Positions 1-9,296 of a DNA stretch of 64,000 nt are shown here, piece after piece. A program made the position numbers and the translations under genes. The notes under the pieces are model-generated. The model did not search any database. It saw only the letters and a program-made list of their open reading frames with translations, and had not been told where the DNA came from. The DNA is from Corynebacterium sp. (GTDB lineage: Bacteria; Actinomycetota; Actinomycetes; Mycobacteriales; Mycobacteriaceae): contig NZ_JAUMTY010000004.1 in NCBI RefSeq assembly GCF_030530965.1, forward strand, positions 19,801 through 83,800, read 5' to 3'. Every line of letters begins with the position of its first letter. Position 1 is the stretch's first letter.

Positions 1-1
1 A

Positions 2-418
2 TTGGAAAGCGCCATCGGCCGCATGGAGCGTAGCCTCCGGAAGGTGAAAGTGCGCCGGCAGATTAGCCGTTCCGGCCACCGCACACCGATCTCCGTGGGC
101 GAGGCGACGGCCCAACTGGTGCAAGACGCCAAGGATGAGCAGAAGACAGAGCAGCCTGGCAAGTACGACGTTGACCCCTACGCAGCGGATTTCGAGCCGG
201 GCAAGATTGTTCGTCGTAAAACTCACCCGTCGACACCGATTAGTGTCGACGAAGCACTCAGCGAGATGGAATTGGTTGGGCACGACTTCTTCCTCTTCGT
301 GAATAAGGAAAACAACAAGCCGTCGGTTGTGTACCGTCGTCACGCTTTCGACTACGGTCTGATTACCCTCGGCTCTGAGGAAGAGGCTGCGGCAGAGGCT
401 GCCGACGCAGACAAGTAA
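2..418 (+). CDS. hpf: Ribosome hibernation promoting factor, long form (5'-truncated by window edge)
   Basis: This is the C-terminal part of a long-type HPF, which binds the 30S subunit and drives 100S ribosome dimerisation in stationary phase. The final ~60 residues carry the family's dimerisation domain: TPISVDEALSEMELVGHD followed by a VVYRRHAFDYGLITL stretch. The reading frame is open at the left edge, so the N-terminal ribosome-binding domain and the true start lie outside the window. An unusual detail is that TPISV occurs twice, about 50 residues apart (TPISVGEA and TPISVDEA), which looks like an imperfect duplication within the linker. A GC-rich hairpin follows about 80 nt downstream. 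The position immediately before secA1 matches Corynebacterium and Mycobacterium. Confidence 0.93.
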   Translation: MESAIGRMERSLRKVKVRRQISRSGHRTPISVGEATAQLVQDAKDEQKTEQPGKYDVDPYAADFEPGKIVRRKTHPSTPISVDEALSEMELVGHDFFLFVNKENNKPSVVYRRHAFDYGLITLGSEEEAAAEAADADK

Positions 419-498
419 CGTCTCTGCGTAGCACCGATGCTGCACGACGGTAGCATTGTTTCCGTACAGCGCGCCGCGCAGCGTTGGCAAAGAGACCA

Positions 499-527
499 GT
501 CCGGCTCCCTTGCGGGGCCGGCTTTCT
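499..527 (+). terminator. Probable terminator of hpf
   Basis: A GC-rich stem (CCGG-TCCC pairing with GGGG-CCGG, one bulged C, TTGC loop, 501-521) is followed by CTTTCTC. It lies between the hpf stop and secA1. The rest of the 419-716 spacer has no gene; a TTGACA at 548-553 could be a -35 box for secA1, but no well-spaced -10 is visible. Confidence 0.55.
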
Positions 528-716
528 CATGTCTGGCCCAAGACAAGTTGACAGATAAGCAGTCAGATACGTTGGCGTGGTTCACCCGTTAGTGGTCAAC
601 ACCGTATACTGCCAACCGAGTAGAATGCCCGTGTTATCTATGCTCACCTGGTGGGGCATACACTCGCTGGTAGCATTATCCATCCATAATCGACAGTTGT
701 TAAAGGACCATTCCCT

Positions 717-3452
717 GTGCTTGGACTCTCCTCGATCCTCCGTGTTGGCGAAGGACGCGCCGTCAAAAGGCTGAAGAACATCGCAGATCGCGTCATCGCC
801 CTTGAAGATGATTATGCAGCGTTGAGCGACGCGGAATTGGCCGCGAAGACCGATGAATTCAAACAGCGCCTGAAGGATGGCGAAACGGTTAACGACCTGC
901 TCTTGGAGGCCTTTGCCACTGCTCGTGAAGCGTCGTGGCGAGTGCTGGGACAAAAGCACTTCCCCGTGCAGGTGATGGGCGCTGCGGCCTTACACTTCGG
1001 TTCCGTCGCCGAGATGAAAACCGGTGAAGGTAAGACCTTGACCTGTGTGCTTCCCGCATACCTTAATGCCCTGGAGGGCAAAGGCGCGCACGTCGTGACG
1101 GTGAATGACTACCTGGCTAAACGTGACTCGGAGTGGATGGGCCGTGTTCACCGTTTCTTGGGCCTGAAAGTTGATGTCATTCTCTCCGGCATGACCCCGG
1201 AAGAACGCCGCCAGGCCTACAACGCGGACATTACTTATGGCACGAACAACGAGTTCGGCTTCGACTATCTGCGCGACAATATGGCCCACTCTCTGGACGA
1301 GTTGGTGCAGCGTGGTCACCATTACGCCATCGTTGACGAGGTTGACTCCATTCTTATCGACGAAGCACGTACGCCGCTGATTATTTCCGGCCCCGCCGAG
1401 GGAACGTCGGAGTGGTACACGGCCTTCGCGCGGATTGTGCCGCGGATGACCCGCGATATTCACTATGAGGTGGATGAGCGGAAGCGAACCGTCGGTATTC
1501 GCGAGGAAGGTGTCGAGCTGGTTGAGGATCAGCTGGGTATCGACAACTTGTACGCGCCGCAGAATTCGCAATTAGTGGGGTACCTGAATAACGCCATTAA
1601 GGCGAAGGAACTGTTTGTTCGCGATAAGGACTACATTGTTCGCAATGGTGAGGTCCTTATTGTCGACGAGTTCACCGGCCGTGTGCTGTCGGGCCGCCGC
1701 TATAACGAGGGCATGCACCAGGCTATCGAGGCCAAAGAAGGCGTAGAGATCCAGGCCGAGAACCAGACCTTGGCGACGATTACGCTGCAGAATTACTTCC
1801 GCCTGTACGACAAACTCGCCGGCATGACCGGTACCGCGGAGACTGAGGCGTCTGAGCTGCACCAGATCTACAAGCTCGACGTGAACCAGATTCCGACCAA
1901 CCGGCCCAACCAGCGTATCGACAAGAGCGACCTGGTCTACAAGACGCAGGAAGCGAAATTCCGCGCCGTGGCTGACGACATCGAAGAACGCGTGCAAAAG
2001 GGGCAGCCGGTGTTGGTCGGTACGACCTCCGTCGAGCGCTCCGAGTACTTGTCGCACCTGCTGCAGTCGAAGGGTGTGCGGCACAGCGTGCTGAACGCGA
2101 AGCACCACGAGGAAGAGGCGCAGGTTGTTGCGCAGGCCGGCCGATTGGGTGCGGTCACCGTCGCTACGAACATGGCTGGTCGTGGTACGGACATCGTGCT
2201 CGGCGGTAACCCGGACATTATCGCGGATATTAACCTGCGTCAGCGCGGGCTCGATCCGGTGGAGACCCCCGAAGAGTACGAGCAGGCGTGGGATGAGGAG
2301 ATCGCGCGCGTTCGCGATGCCTCGAAGAAGGAAGCGAAAGAGGTTTGCGAGGCCGGTGGCCTGTACGTGCTGGGCACGGAACGTCACGAGTCGCGTCGCA
2401 TTGATAACCAGTTGCGTGGTCGTTGTGCACGTCAGGGCGACCCCGGTGAAACGCGGTTCTATCTCTCGATGCGCGATGAGCTAATGACGCGCTTCGTCGG
2501 GCCGTCCATGGAAGCCATGATGAATCGCCTCAACGTGCCGGACGATGTCCCGATCGAGGCGAAGATGGTGACCAACGCCATCAAGAGTGCGCAGACGCAG
2601 GTCGAAAGCCAGAACTTCGAGATGCGCAAGAACGTCTTGAAGTACGACGAGGTCATGAACTCCCAGCGTAAAGTCATCTACGCTGAGCGTCGTCAGATTC
2701 TCGAGGGCCTGGATCTGCGCGACCAGGTTCGCGCCATGATCGACGACACCATCTCCGCGTACGTCTATGCGGAGACCGCTGACGGGTACGTTGAGGACTG
2801 GGACCTGGGTGCATTGTGGAACGCCCTGGAGAGCCTCTATGGGCCGACGATGAGTTGGCAGTCCCTCATCGATTCGTCGGAATATGGTCCGGCCGGGGAG
2901 CTTCCTGTCGAAGATCTGCGTCGGGCATTGATTGATGACGCGTTGGCCCAGTACGAGGACCTTGAGAAGGTCGTTGAGGCCATCGGGGGCGACGAGCAGA
3001 TGCGTAACCTGGAGCGCTACACCCTGTTGAACGTCGTGGATCAGAAGTGGCGCGAACACCTCTACGAGATGGATTACCTCAAAGAAGGTATCGGTTTGCG
3101 CGCGATGGCCCAGCGCGATCCCCTAGTTGAGTATCAGCGCGAGGGTGGCGACATGTTCCGCAAGATGGAGGACGGCATCAAGGAAGAGGCCGTCCGGCAG
3201 CTGTTCATGGTTCGCCAGCAGATCGAAGCGAATAAGATGCAGCAAAATGCCGACGTCAACGGTGACGGCGAAGTCGACGCGACCGACTTCGCGGGCGAGC
3301 GCCAGGAAGTGCAGATGAGCTACTCCGGGCCGGATGAGACCGGTTCTGCGTCGGCAGTGAATGAGGGTGACGCAGAGGCTCAGCCGAAGAACCGTCGTGA
3401 ACGTCGTGCGGCTGCTCGGGCTCAGCGCAAGAGCGGACGTCACGCTCGGTAA
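717..3452 (+). CDS. secA1: Preprotein translocase ATPase SecA1
   Basis: This 911-aa cytosolic motor drives Sec-dependent export through SecYEG. The order of parts is typical: Walker A MKTGEGKT near residue 100, NDYLAKRD, the [15 protein letters not shown]alker B segment near residue 210, the preprotein cross-linking domain, the second motor half with TTSVERSE and [13 protein letters not shown], and the wing and scaffold with [12 protein letters not shown]. The tail is basic ([16 protein letters not shown]) and lacks the Cys-rich zinc/SecB-binding motif of proteobacterial SecA, as expected for actinobacterial SecA1. The GTG start has a TTAAAGGA ribosome-binding site about 8 nt upstream. A GTG start and placement after hpf fit the housekeeping SecA1 rather than the accessory SecA2. 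Confidence 0.97.
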   Translation: MLGLSSILRVGEGRAVKRLKNIADRVIALEDDYAALSDAELAAKTDEFKQRLKDGETVNDLLLEAFATAREASWRVLGQKHFPVQVMGAAALHFGSVAEMKTGEGKTLTCVLPAYLNALEGKGAHVVTVNDYLAKRDSEWMGRVHRFLGLKVDVILSGMTPEERRQAYNADITYGTNNEFGFDYLRDNMAHSLDELVQRGHHYAIVDEVDSILIDEARTPLIISGPAEGTSEWYTAFARIVPRMTRDIHYEVDERKRTVGIREEGVELVEDQLGIDNLYAPQNSQLVGYLNNAIKAKELFVRDKDYIVRNGEVLIVDEFTGRVLSGRRYNEGMHQAIEAKEGVEIQAENQTLATITLQNYFRLYDKLAGMTGTAETEASELHQIYKLDVNQIPTNRPNQRIDKSDLVYKTQEAKFRAVADDIEERVQKGQPVLVGTTSVERSEYLSHLLQSKGVRHSVLNAKHHEEEAQVVAQAGRLGAVTVATNMAGRGTDIVLGGNPDIIADINLRQRGLDPVETPEEYEQAWDEEIARVRDASKKEAKEVCEAGGLYVLGTERHESRRIDNQLRGRCARQGDPGETRFYLSMRDELMTRFVGPSMEAMMNRLNVPDDVPIEAKMVTNAIKSAQTQVESQNFEMRKNVLKYDEVMNSQRKVIYAERRQILEGLDLRDQVRAMIDDTISAYVYAETADGYVEDWDLGALWNALESLYGPTMSWQSLIDSSEYGPAGELPVEDLRRALIDDALAQYEDLEKVVEAIGGDEQMRNLERYTLLNVVDQKWREHLYEMDYLKEGIGLRAMAQRDPLVEYQREGGDMFRKMEDGIKEEAVRQLFMVRQQIEANKMQQNADVNGDGEVDATDFAGERQEVQMSYSGPDETGSASAVNEGDAEAQPKNRRERRAAARAQRKSGRHAR

Positions 3453-3458
3453 CTGATT

Positions 3459-3518
3459 GCCCTCCCGCGTGGAGGGCTCCGTTCATGTGGAGTGCCCGGA
3501 TGTTCACATGAACCGGAG
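3459..3518. terminator. Double hairpin between convergent secA1 and Rv3235-like gene
   Basis: Two adjacent inverted repeats follow the secA1 stop: GCCCTCC/GGAGGGC (3459-3465 with 3471-3477), then GTTCATGTG/CACATGAAC (3481-3489 with 3505-3513), extended by CTCC/GGAG. Neither has a clear U-tract. The second overlaps the last codons of the convergent gene. The position suggests bidirectional termination or 3'-end stabilisation. Confidence 0.5.
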
Positions 3519-4220
3519 TGTCGCTATCCGGTAGGACGTCCGGGTTTTGGCCGCCTTACCAGCCAGTATTCGCACCCGACCTGGCTGGTGTGACCGGGGG
3601 AGGCGTGCTTGCCACGTTCCGCAGAATTCAACAAAGCGGGGGCGTTCTCCTTCGGCCTCGTTCGTCGAGCAGTGCACCATGATGAGCCGGCCCGCCACGA
3701 TGGGGGCATGGGGTCTGGTGCTCAGGCGGGACAGTGTGGTGAGTGATTGACGAACAACGGGGGCGAAATCGTCGGGGGATAATTTGGATGGCGGCCGGTG
3801 GCCGCTCGCGGTCTCTAGCGCGATGGTGACGAGTCTTCGGATTACGGCATTGGGGGTTGCCAGAGGAATTGGTGAGTAGCCGGCTTCGGATGGTGCCGGG
3901 CTGAGTAGAGAACGTTGCGCTGCAGGATTCTCCTCGTATTCGTTGGTGTCCACGTACCCGCTGGTGTCCGCGTGATCATTGGTGTAGTCGGTGGCATCCA
4001 GAGCTGCGTGGCTCGTGACGTGATACAACAAGGTGAAACCGGGGATGGGCGCTAGCCAGTCCGGTTCGGTGAAGCGTCGGACCGGAGAAGGGGCTAGGAC
4101 ATTCGACCTGGTGGCTATCGCTTCTTCCGCTGCTGAGTTCATAGTGGTTGCAGTGTTCATACTTGGTTTGACGTAAAAATGCGCTCTTGGTTCCATCCGG
4201 CGCGAGATATGCCACTCCAT
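3504..4220 (-). CDS. Rv3235 family protein (DUF6459-like), function unknown
   Basis: The C-terminal ~120 residues resemble the actinobacterial Rv3235 family. They contain an IRRLVTIALETASGHRPP helix, a predicted L-S-x-D-D-F connector, and a final pair of strands (VEFCGTWQARLP ... RVRILAGKAAKTRTSYRIA). The N-terminal half is low-complexity, rich in Asp/Thr/Asn, and probably disordered. No enzyme motif is visible. The start is uncertain: the frame is open up to 4289, which would overlap the start of the divergent HAD gene. Met codons at 4220, 4196 and 4160 are all possible and none has a strong ribosome-binding site; 4220 is chosen as a compromise. Its location next to secA1 is conserved in the phylum. 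Confidence 0.6.
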   Translation of the reverse strand: MEWHISRRMEPRAHFYVKPSMNTATTMNSAAEEAIATRSNVLAPSPVRRFTEPDWLAPIPGFTLLYHVTSHAALDATDYTNDHADTSGYVDTNEYEENPAAQRSLLSPAPSEAGYSPIPLATPNAVIRRLVTIALETASGHRPPSKLSPDDFAPVVRQSLTTLSRLSTRPHAPIVAGRLIMVHCSTNEAEGERPRFVEFCGTWQARLPRSHQPGRVRILAGKAAKTRTSYRIATLRFM

Positions 4221-4273
4221 AGTCATATATGCCACGCCCACACTGAGACAGGGCATCGAATCCGAAGTTCGAT

Positions 4274-4279
4274 TACGAT
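4274..4279 (+). promoter_or_regulatory. -10 box TACGAT for a leaderless HAD-gene transcript
   Basis: TACGAT fits the actinobacterial TAnnnT -10 pattern and ends 8 nt before the ATG at 4288. There is no Shine-Dalgarno sequence, so transcription probably begins at the start codon. Confidence 0.45.
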
Positions 4280-4287
4280 AGTGCGTC

Positions 4288-4698
4288 ATGAGAGGTTTGA
4301 TTGTGGATTATTGTGGCGTTTTAGACGTGTCCGAGGAGGACGCGGACCGGTGGCGCGCCCTGCTCCAAGCAGCGAAAGCAAATGGCGTGGCCACCGCTGT
4401 TTTGTCGAATGATCCCGGCGGACCCCAAGCAGATCCCATCCGCGAGTGGGAACGCTCTGGCACCGTCGATGCCGTCGTCCTTTCCGGTGAGGTCGGGGCG
4501 GATAAGCCGTCGGAGGAAGTTTTCCAGGCAGCTGCCGACGCTATCGAACTCCCACTGAGCGATTGTGTTCTGGTGGATGATTCGATCGAAAACGTCAAGG
4601 GTGCTGTGGAATCCGGAATGGTCGGGGTGCTGTACCAGCAGTTTGACCGGACGGTTGTACAGGTGACGGGCTTGTTCGGTCTGGATGGTGACTTCTAG
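4288..4698 (+). CDS. Small HAD-like protein with atypical motif I
   Basis: This 136-aa protein has the haloacid-dehalogenase fold layout without a large cap. Motif I is near residue 7 (VDYCGVLD), motif II is LSND, motif III is a Lys in ADKPSEEVF, and motif IV is LVDDSIEN. In HAD phosphatases motif I is DxDx(T/V): the first Asp is the nucleophile and the second the acid/base. Here the second Asp is Cys (D-Y-C), so ordinary phosphatase chemistry is doubtful. The protein is short for the family (usually ~200 aa). It is followed 10 nt later by the DUF6912 gene and is probably cotranscribed with it. The substrate is unknown. Confidence 0.75.
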   Translation: MRGLIVDYCGVLDVSEEDADRWRALLQAAKANGVATAVLSNDPGGPQADPIREWERSGTVDAVVLSGEVGADKPSEEVFQAAADAIELPLSDCVLVDDSIENVKGAVESGMVGVLYQQFDRTVVQVTGLFGLDGDF

Positions 4699-4708
4699 GT
4701 TGGCAACA

Positions 4709-5215
4709 ATGCGGATTTACGTGCCGGCCACGTTCAGTACGTTGCAGGAGCTGGCGGAGAACAAATCTATGCCGGTACGTAGCGGTGTCGCCTTTGCCGT
4801 CACCCCGGCTTTGCGCGAGTACTTCACTTCGGGTGACGACGAAGAGCTGGGCTATCAGGCGTATTTAGATGCGGGCCGGGCTTCCTTGCGGTTGCTCTCG
4901 GTGGGGGACGAAGACCGTTTCCCTCATCGCCGTGTCATCCTCACTTTCGAGGTGGATGAGTCCACAGTGACTCCGGACCCGACGTCGGGCGAATCAACGG
5001 TCCGGTTGGACCCGCCGACATTATCTGCCGATGATCTTGCGTCCATTCATATCGACGTCAAACAGGCTGAAGAGGATACAGCGCAGGCGTTACGCGTCAT
5101 CGACGAAGCCGACTTGGGCGACGACGATGCGGAGCATCTCCTGGCTAACTGCGAGGATCACGACCTCGCGTGGTACGACCCTCAGGAGCTGTCGATGGTG
5201 GTTCAGCTTTTGTAG
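4709..5215 (+). CDS. DUF6912 family protein
   Basis: The 168-aa product begins MRIYVPATFSTLQEL and contains VAFAVTPALREYF and an acidic SGDDEELGYQAYLDAGRASLRLL helix, all characteristic of the small actinobacterial DUF6912 family. It has no signal peptide or membrane segment and is probably cytosolic. The ATG at 4709 gives the family's conserved N-terminus; an upstream in-frame GTG/ATG (4685) overlaps the HAD gene and is less likely. Its last 71 nt overlap the convergent ClC gene, so the two 3' ends are antisense to each other. Function is unknown. Confidence 0.75.
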   Translation: MRIYVPATFSTLQELAENKSMPVRSGVAFAVTPALREYFTSGDDEELGYQAYLDAGRASLRLLSVGDEDRFPHRRVILTFEVDESTVTPDPTSGESTVRLDPPTLSADDLASIHIDVKQAEEDTAQALRVIDEADLGDDDAEHLLANCEDHDLAWYDPQELSMVVQLL

Positions 5216-6842
5216 AACTTGCCGACGCTGACCCTGCCGATGCAGATCCGGCAGGTGGAGACCCTGCCGACGGAGAGTGCATGCCCTGATCCTGGGCGCT
5301 GTCCTCCGCCACCTTTTCAATCCGATGCCAGCCCGGCTCAGTGGTGTGAGTGCTTCGTGACGGCCGAGCAGCCTTTTGCGACCGCATATCGTCGGCAAAC
5401 GGACCATGCTGAGCAGTGGCGACGCCGGCCTTATTGGGTGTGACCGTGCGCCGGAATAGCCAATTCTGCCCCTTCTGTGTCGCGCGCACAGCGAGCGCTG
5501 CAGCAATGACGGCGACGAACATGGCGAGGTAGCCGTCGGCACCCTGATTGGTGAACTCGACGGCTGCGACCAGCCCAAATAGCGGTGCGGCCATCGTCGT
5601 CGAGAGGAATGCGGCCGCTCCCAACAGTGCGCACGCACGGGGGTCGACGCTGGGGAACATCCATTGTCCCACGTAGCCCAACACGCATCCGAGTAACGCG
5701 CCTAAGGCGAAGGAGGGCGTCAGGATTCCGCCGACCGCGCCCGCCCAGAAGCTCGCGCAGGTCACCGCCAGGCGGATGATGAACACTGCGATGGCCCCGC
5801 CGAGTGTCACCCGCGCGGTGAGCGCAAGGTTGGCGGAGTACGCACCATTACCGCTGGATCCCAGGAAAAAGAGCGACAGAACCCCGACGACGGCCATCAC
5901 GCCGGTCAGGGCCAGCCATTGCCAGCGTGCCGACACCGGCCGCGCGGATGCCCGATGAGCCAGGCGCGCGAAATAGTCGCCGGCCAGGCCGGCTATCGAG
6001 CCGACGACAACAGCGCAGAGCAAAGTCAGTGCGCTTTCGTTTAATTGCGCCGCGTCATAGGTGACTCGTGGTGCGCCCAGGAGGCCCGAGACCGTCGTCG
6101 CGACCACCGAGCAGGTCATCGTCGTCACGACTGCTCGTACGGAGGCGGATACCAGGAGCAGTTCGATGGTGAACAAAGCGCCGGCCAAGGGTAGGTGGAA
6201 CGACGCTGCCATGCCTGCCCCGGCCGCCGACGCAACGAGGAGCCGGAGGGTTCGTCGGTCTACCTCCCACAACCGAGAGAACGCGGAGGCAATGAGTGCC
6301 CCGATCTGGCGGGGAGCCTGCTCACGACCGATGGGGACGCCCGCAGACACGCTGATGATCTGCAGCAATGAGCTAGAGAGCGTGGAGCCGACGGGCATCG
6401 TGGTGCCCTGCATGGCCTGGGGGATAGAGACGCGCCGGGTGGATCGCCAGTGCAACACGGCCCACCCGACCCCGGAGATGAATCCCACGGCCACGAGGTG
6501 AATGAGCAGATTGATGGTGGGGCCGAGCGAATCGAGGGGAGATATCTCGTGTTGATGGTCGGAGCCGTACACTAACCGCTCGGTGAACAAGATCAGTTGG
6601 GCCACTCCTGCGATGAACGCGCCCACGATAATCCCGATGATGGTGGCGTAGACGGCGACGAGCCCGATGGGAGATCGTGACACGCTGGAGGTGGGCACGG
6701 GCGGGAATTGCGAAATGTCATCATCGCCGGCCGACGCGATGGAGTACGACCGCAATCGGGTACGGAGGGGGTGTTCGCACGACGAATCGGTGGCGCGCGT
6801 GTTTCTCTGTTGCCAGTTGTTCACCACCCTGCGCCACCACAT
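5145..6842 (-). CDS. ClC-family chloride channel/transporter, copy 1
   Basis: This 565-aa ClC protein is expected to form a homodimeric anion channel or Cl-/H+ exchanger in the cytoplasmic membrane. The three selectivity segments are present in variant form: VSIPQAM in place of GSGIPE, GREQAP in place of GREGP with the gating Glu kept, and GGILTPSFALG (family GxFxP). About ten hydrophobic helices lie between residues 55 and 465. The last ~85 residues are hydrophilic and Ala/Ser/Pro rich, with no CBS domains. The start is not well marked: the ATG at 6842 lies 17 nt after the upstream ClC gene stop and has no clear ribosome-binding site, so translational coupling is likely. The 3' end overlaps the convergent DUF6912 gene. 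Confidence 0.88.
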   Translation of the reverse strand: MWWRRVVNNWQQRNTRATDSSCEHPLRTRLRSYSIASAGDDDISQFPPVPTSSVSRSPIGLVAVYATIIGIIVGAFIAGVAQLILFTERLVYGSDHQHEISPLDSLGPTINLLIHLVAVGFISGVGWAVLHWRSTRRVSIPQAMQGTTMPVGSTLSSSLLQIISVSAGVPIGREQAPRQIGALIASAFSRLWEVDRRTLRLLVASAAGAGMAASFHLPLAGALFTIELLLVSASVRAVVTTMTCSVVATTVSGLLGAPRVTYDAAQLNESALTLLCAVVVGSIAGLAGDYFARLAHRASARPVSARWQWLALTGVMAVVGVLSLFFLGSSGNGAYSANLALTARVTLGGAIAVFIIRLAVTCASFWAGAVGGILTPSFALGALLGCVLGYVGQWMFPSVDPRACALLGAAAFLSTTMAAPLFGLVAAVEFTNQGADGYLAMFVAVIAAALAVRATQKGQNWLFRRTVTPNKAGVATAQHGPFADDMRSQKAARPSRSTHTTEPGWHRIEKVAEDSAQDQGMHSPSAGSPPAGSASAGSASASSTKAEPPSTAPEGRTTRGRDPRS

Positions 6843-6859
6843 GAAAATAGGTTAAGGGT

Positions 6860-8173
6860 TCACTGGCGTGTCAAGAAAGAAAAGGTTCCTGCCCCGCGAC
6901 ATTTTTTACTCAATGTGGGGTAGATCAGGGGCAGACTTGCGACGATCACCGCGACGGCGATGGCAGGAATGCTCGAGAGCCCTTGCCCTGTGAATTCCAC
7001 GGTGATGAGGAGGGCGAATAGGGGAGCGCGTTGTGCCGTGGCGAGGAAGGCTGCCCCGCCCAAGACAGCGCAGGCGAGGATCGGTGTTCCGTGGACATGT
7101 CCGGCGAGGACGTTGGGCGCGCTTATTGCACTTCCGACGGAGCCCATGACCTCTGCGAGAGCAACGCCCGCCAAGGCCCCGGCCATCACGCCGATAGAGA
7201 AGCTCGGTGTCAGGATCCCGCCGAACGCTCCGCTGGCGAGGCTGATGAGCGTGACGAGGATGTTCAGCGCACAGAGTACCGCAAGAGCTTTCCACCCTAT
7301 CGACGCGTCGAACGCGGAGACCGCCGCGTATTTTCCGTTGCCGGCAAGAGCGGGAAGGCTCATTGCTGCGACGCCGACCAGGGCGAACCCGATGGGCATG
7401 CGGTACAGCACGCGGGAGTCGTGGGTGGCCCAGTGTTGGCACCAACGAGCAAGGCGACGGAACGCGCTGCCCAAAGGGCCGATGATCACGCCAACCACGA
7501 TGGCGAACAGCAAGGTTGTCCATGAACAGGTCACTCGCGGCGCGCTGTATTGCAGCCCGGTGGGCTCGATAAGAGCGGATACGACGGTCGCGATCACGCA
7601 GGTCGCACTCACGACGATGACTTTGTGAAGTCGGATGCCCACCCCGCACAATTCGATGGCGAACGCGATACCCGCCAAGGGAACGTGATAGGCGGCGGCA
7701 AGTCCCGCCCCTGCGGCCGACGCAATAAGCAGTCGCCGGAGTTCGGGAGACATGCGCGCCCATGCGGCAACGCGGTCGGCCCATAATGCACCAGCGACGC
7801 GCGGTGCGTTCTCCCGACCCACGGACGCGCCGGTGCCGACTTGCGCCACCTGGAGGGCAACATTTGTGCTGGTCTCGGGGACCGGGGATGGTTGTCCGTC
7901 GAGCGACTGTGGCACTGATGGTTGCGGACGTCCCCAGCGTTGGAGGGCCCACCACGCAATACTTCCGACGATGCCCGATGCGATGTACACGGTCAGAATT
8001 CGGCCGGGGGAGGTGGCGTCGGTAGGAATTGTCGCGGTGGATTCGTCAGCACCGAAAGAGAGTTTCTCGACGGCCAGGAAAAGGATGGTCAGGAGTGCTG
8101 CGGATACTCCGGTGAGCGCAGCCACCCCGGCAACGCACAGACTGAGGACGGCGAGGCGGCGACTACGAGTCAT
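6860..8173 (-). CDS. ClC-family chloride channel/transporter, copy 2
   Basis: This second ClC paralogue (437 aa) has a hydrophobic core starting directly at the N-terminus ([20 protein letters not shown]). It shows the variant motifs SVPQSL, GRENAP (gating Glu kept) and GGILTPSFSIG. It ends soon after the last helix and lacks the hydrophilic tail of copy 1. The open frame extends upstream to 8680, but that part is antisense-like composition inside rsgA. The ATG at 8173 overlaps the rsgA stop (ATGACTCGTAG), which is typical translational coupling. The two tandem copies may form a heterodimer or serve different anions; the sequence does not decide. Confidence 0.88.
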   Translation of the reverse strand: MTRSRRLAVLSLCVAGVAALTGVSAALLTILFLAVEKLSFGADESTATIPTDATSPGRILTVYIASGIVGSIAWWALQRWGRPQPSVPQSLDGQPSPVPETSTNVALQVAQVGTGASVGRENAPRVAGALWADRVAAWARMSPELRRLLIASAAGAGLAAAYHVPLAGIAFAIELCGVGIRLHKVIVVSATCVIATVVSALIEPTGLQYSAPRVTCSWTTLLFAIVVGVIIGPLGSAFRRLARWCQHWATHDSRVLYRMPIGFALVGVAAMSLPALAGNGKYAAVSAFDASIGWKALAVLCALNILVTLISLASGAFGGILTPSFSIGVMAGALAGVALAEVMGSVGSAISAPNVLAGHVHGTPILACAVLGGAAFLATAQRAPLFALLITVEFTGQGLSSIPAIAVAVIVASLPLIYPTLSKKCRGAGTFSFLTRQ

Positions 8174-9296
8174 CCCGATTGAGGTCCCACTCGTCATTGG
8201 ATCGCAAGGTTTCCAGGACGGACCGGATCGCGTGGACGCGCCGGGCGGTTGCGCCGGTGGCGGTGTCGAGCGCGCACTCGGGGTCGGCGGGCGGCCCCAT
8301 GTGGGTGCATCCCCGCGGGCAGTCGGTGATGAGTTCGGCGAGGTCCTCGAACGCGGCGATGACCGTATCGGGATCGACATGGGCCAGGCCGAAGGAACGA
8401 ATTCCTGGGGTGTCGATGATCCACCCGGCGTCGGCTGGTTCGTCTTCCGTGGCGTGCGCGGTGTCACGCGGTGGTTCGCCGTCCAGGGTATCCGGCGAAG
8501 TGTTGTCTTCGAGCAAAGCGCCCGTCGGCAAGCGGAGGGCCACCGATTGCGTGGACGTGTGTTTTCCCTTGCCGACGCCGGACACTTCCCCGGTAGCTCG
8601 GTCTGCGTCCGGGACGAGGCGGTTGACCAGGGTTGATTTGCCGACGCCCGAGTGCCCGATGAGCGCCGTGACATGCCCACGCGTCAGGCGTCGGACGTCG
8701 GTAATGTCGTCTTCTTGTCCGGCGATGACGATGCGGATGTCGAGATCCTCGAATTCGTGCGCAAAGGGCGCGGGATCGGTGAGGTCGCTCTTGGTCAGGC
8801 ACAGGATGGGGGAGATGCCGCCGGCGAAAGCGGCCACGAGGGCACGCTCCACGAACCCCGCCCGGGGCGGCGGATCCGCGACGGACGAGACAATGAGCAG
8901 CTGATCAGCATTGGCGACGACGATGCGTTCGTAGGGGTCGTTGTCGTCCGCAGTGCGCCGGAGGATGGAGCGCCGATCCGCCAGCTTCACGATCCGCGCG
9001 AGCGTCCCTGGGTTTCCCGACGTGTCGCCGACCACGCCCACACGGTCACCGACAACGATGGGGGTTCGGCCGAGTTCGCGGGCGCGCATACACACGATGG
9101 CGCGTGCGTCGTCGGAAGCGTCTGGTGTGTCGTCCAGGACAACTCCCCACCGTCCGCGATCTTTGGTGATGACCATGCCCCACTGCGCATCCTTGTGGGA
9201 GGGACGGTCTTTCGTGCGTGGCCGGGAGCCTTTTCCTGGGCGAATGTGGACATCGCTTTCATCCCAGTCGCGTGAGGGGCGTCGTCGTGCGCTCAT
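8163..9296 (-). CDS. rsgA: Ribosome small-subunit-dependent GTPase A
   Basis: This 377-aa protein is the circularly permuted GTPase that assists late maturation of the 30S subunit. Visible parts are an N-terminal OB-fold with [10 protein letters not shown], the G4-type motif LTKSDL, the P-loop [12 protein letters not shown] near residue 215, DTPGIRSFG as G3, and a C-terminal zinc segment with the order Cys-Pro-Arg-Gly-Cys-x-His and a further Cys ([19 protein letters not shown]). An extra acidic stretch (about 30 residues around [18 protein letters not shown]) is inserted between the P-loop strand and G3. Its start overlaps the aroA stop by four bases (ATGA), so it is coupled to aroA as in other corynebacteria. 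Confidence 0.94.
   Translation of the reverse strand: MSARRRPSRDWDESDVHIRPGKGSRPRTKDRPSHKDAQWGMVITKDRGRWGVVLDDTPDASDDARAIVCMRARELGRTPIVVGDRVGVVGDTSGNPGTLARIVKLADRRSILRRTADDNDPYERIVVANADQLLIVSSVADPPPRAGFVERALVAAFAGGISPILCLTKSDLTDPAPFAHEFEDLDIRIVIAGQEDDITDVRRLTRGHVTALIGHSGVGKSTLVNRLVPDADRATGEVSGVGKGKHTSTQSVALRLPTGALLEDNTSPDTLDGEPPRDTAHATEDEPADAGWIIDTPGIRSFGLAHVDPDTVIAAFEDLAELITDCPRGCTHMGPPADPECALDTATGATARRVHAIRSVLETLRSNDEWDLNRDDS

Noticed and set aside
1572..2387. 271-aa minus-strand open frame inside secA1
   Set aside because: It is antisense to a conserved enzyme core and rich in Arg/His/Leu typical of shadow frames of GC-rich genes. No domain and no ribosome-binding site.
7752..8636. 294-aa plus-strand open frame over clc and rsgA
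   Set aside because: It spans two unrelated minus-strand genes that have clear motifs; composition is that of an antisense frame.
8174..8680. N-terminal extension of the second ClC gene
   Set aside because: It lies within rsgA in another frame and is Pro/Ser/Arg-rich. The ATG at 8173 overlapping the rsgA stop is a much better start.
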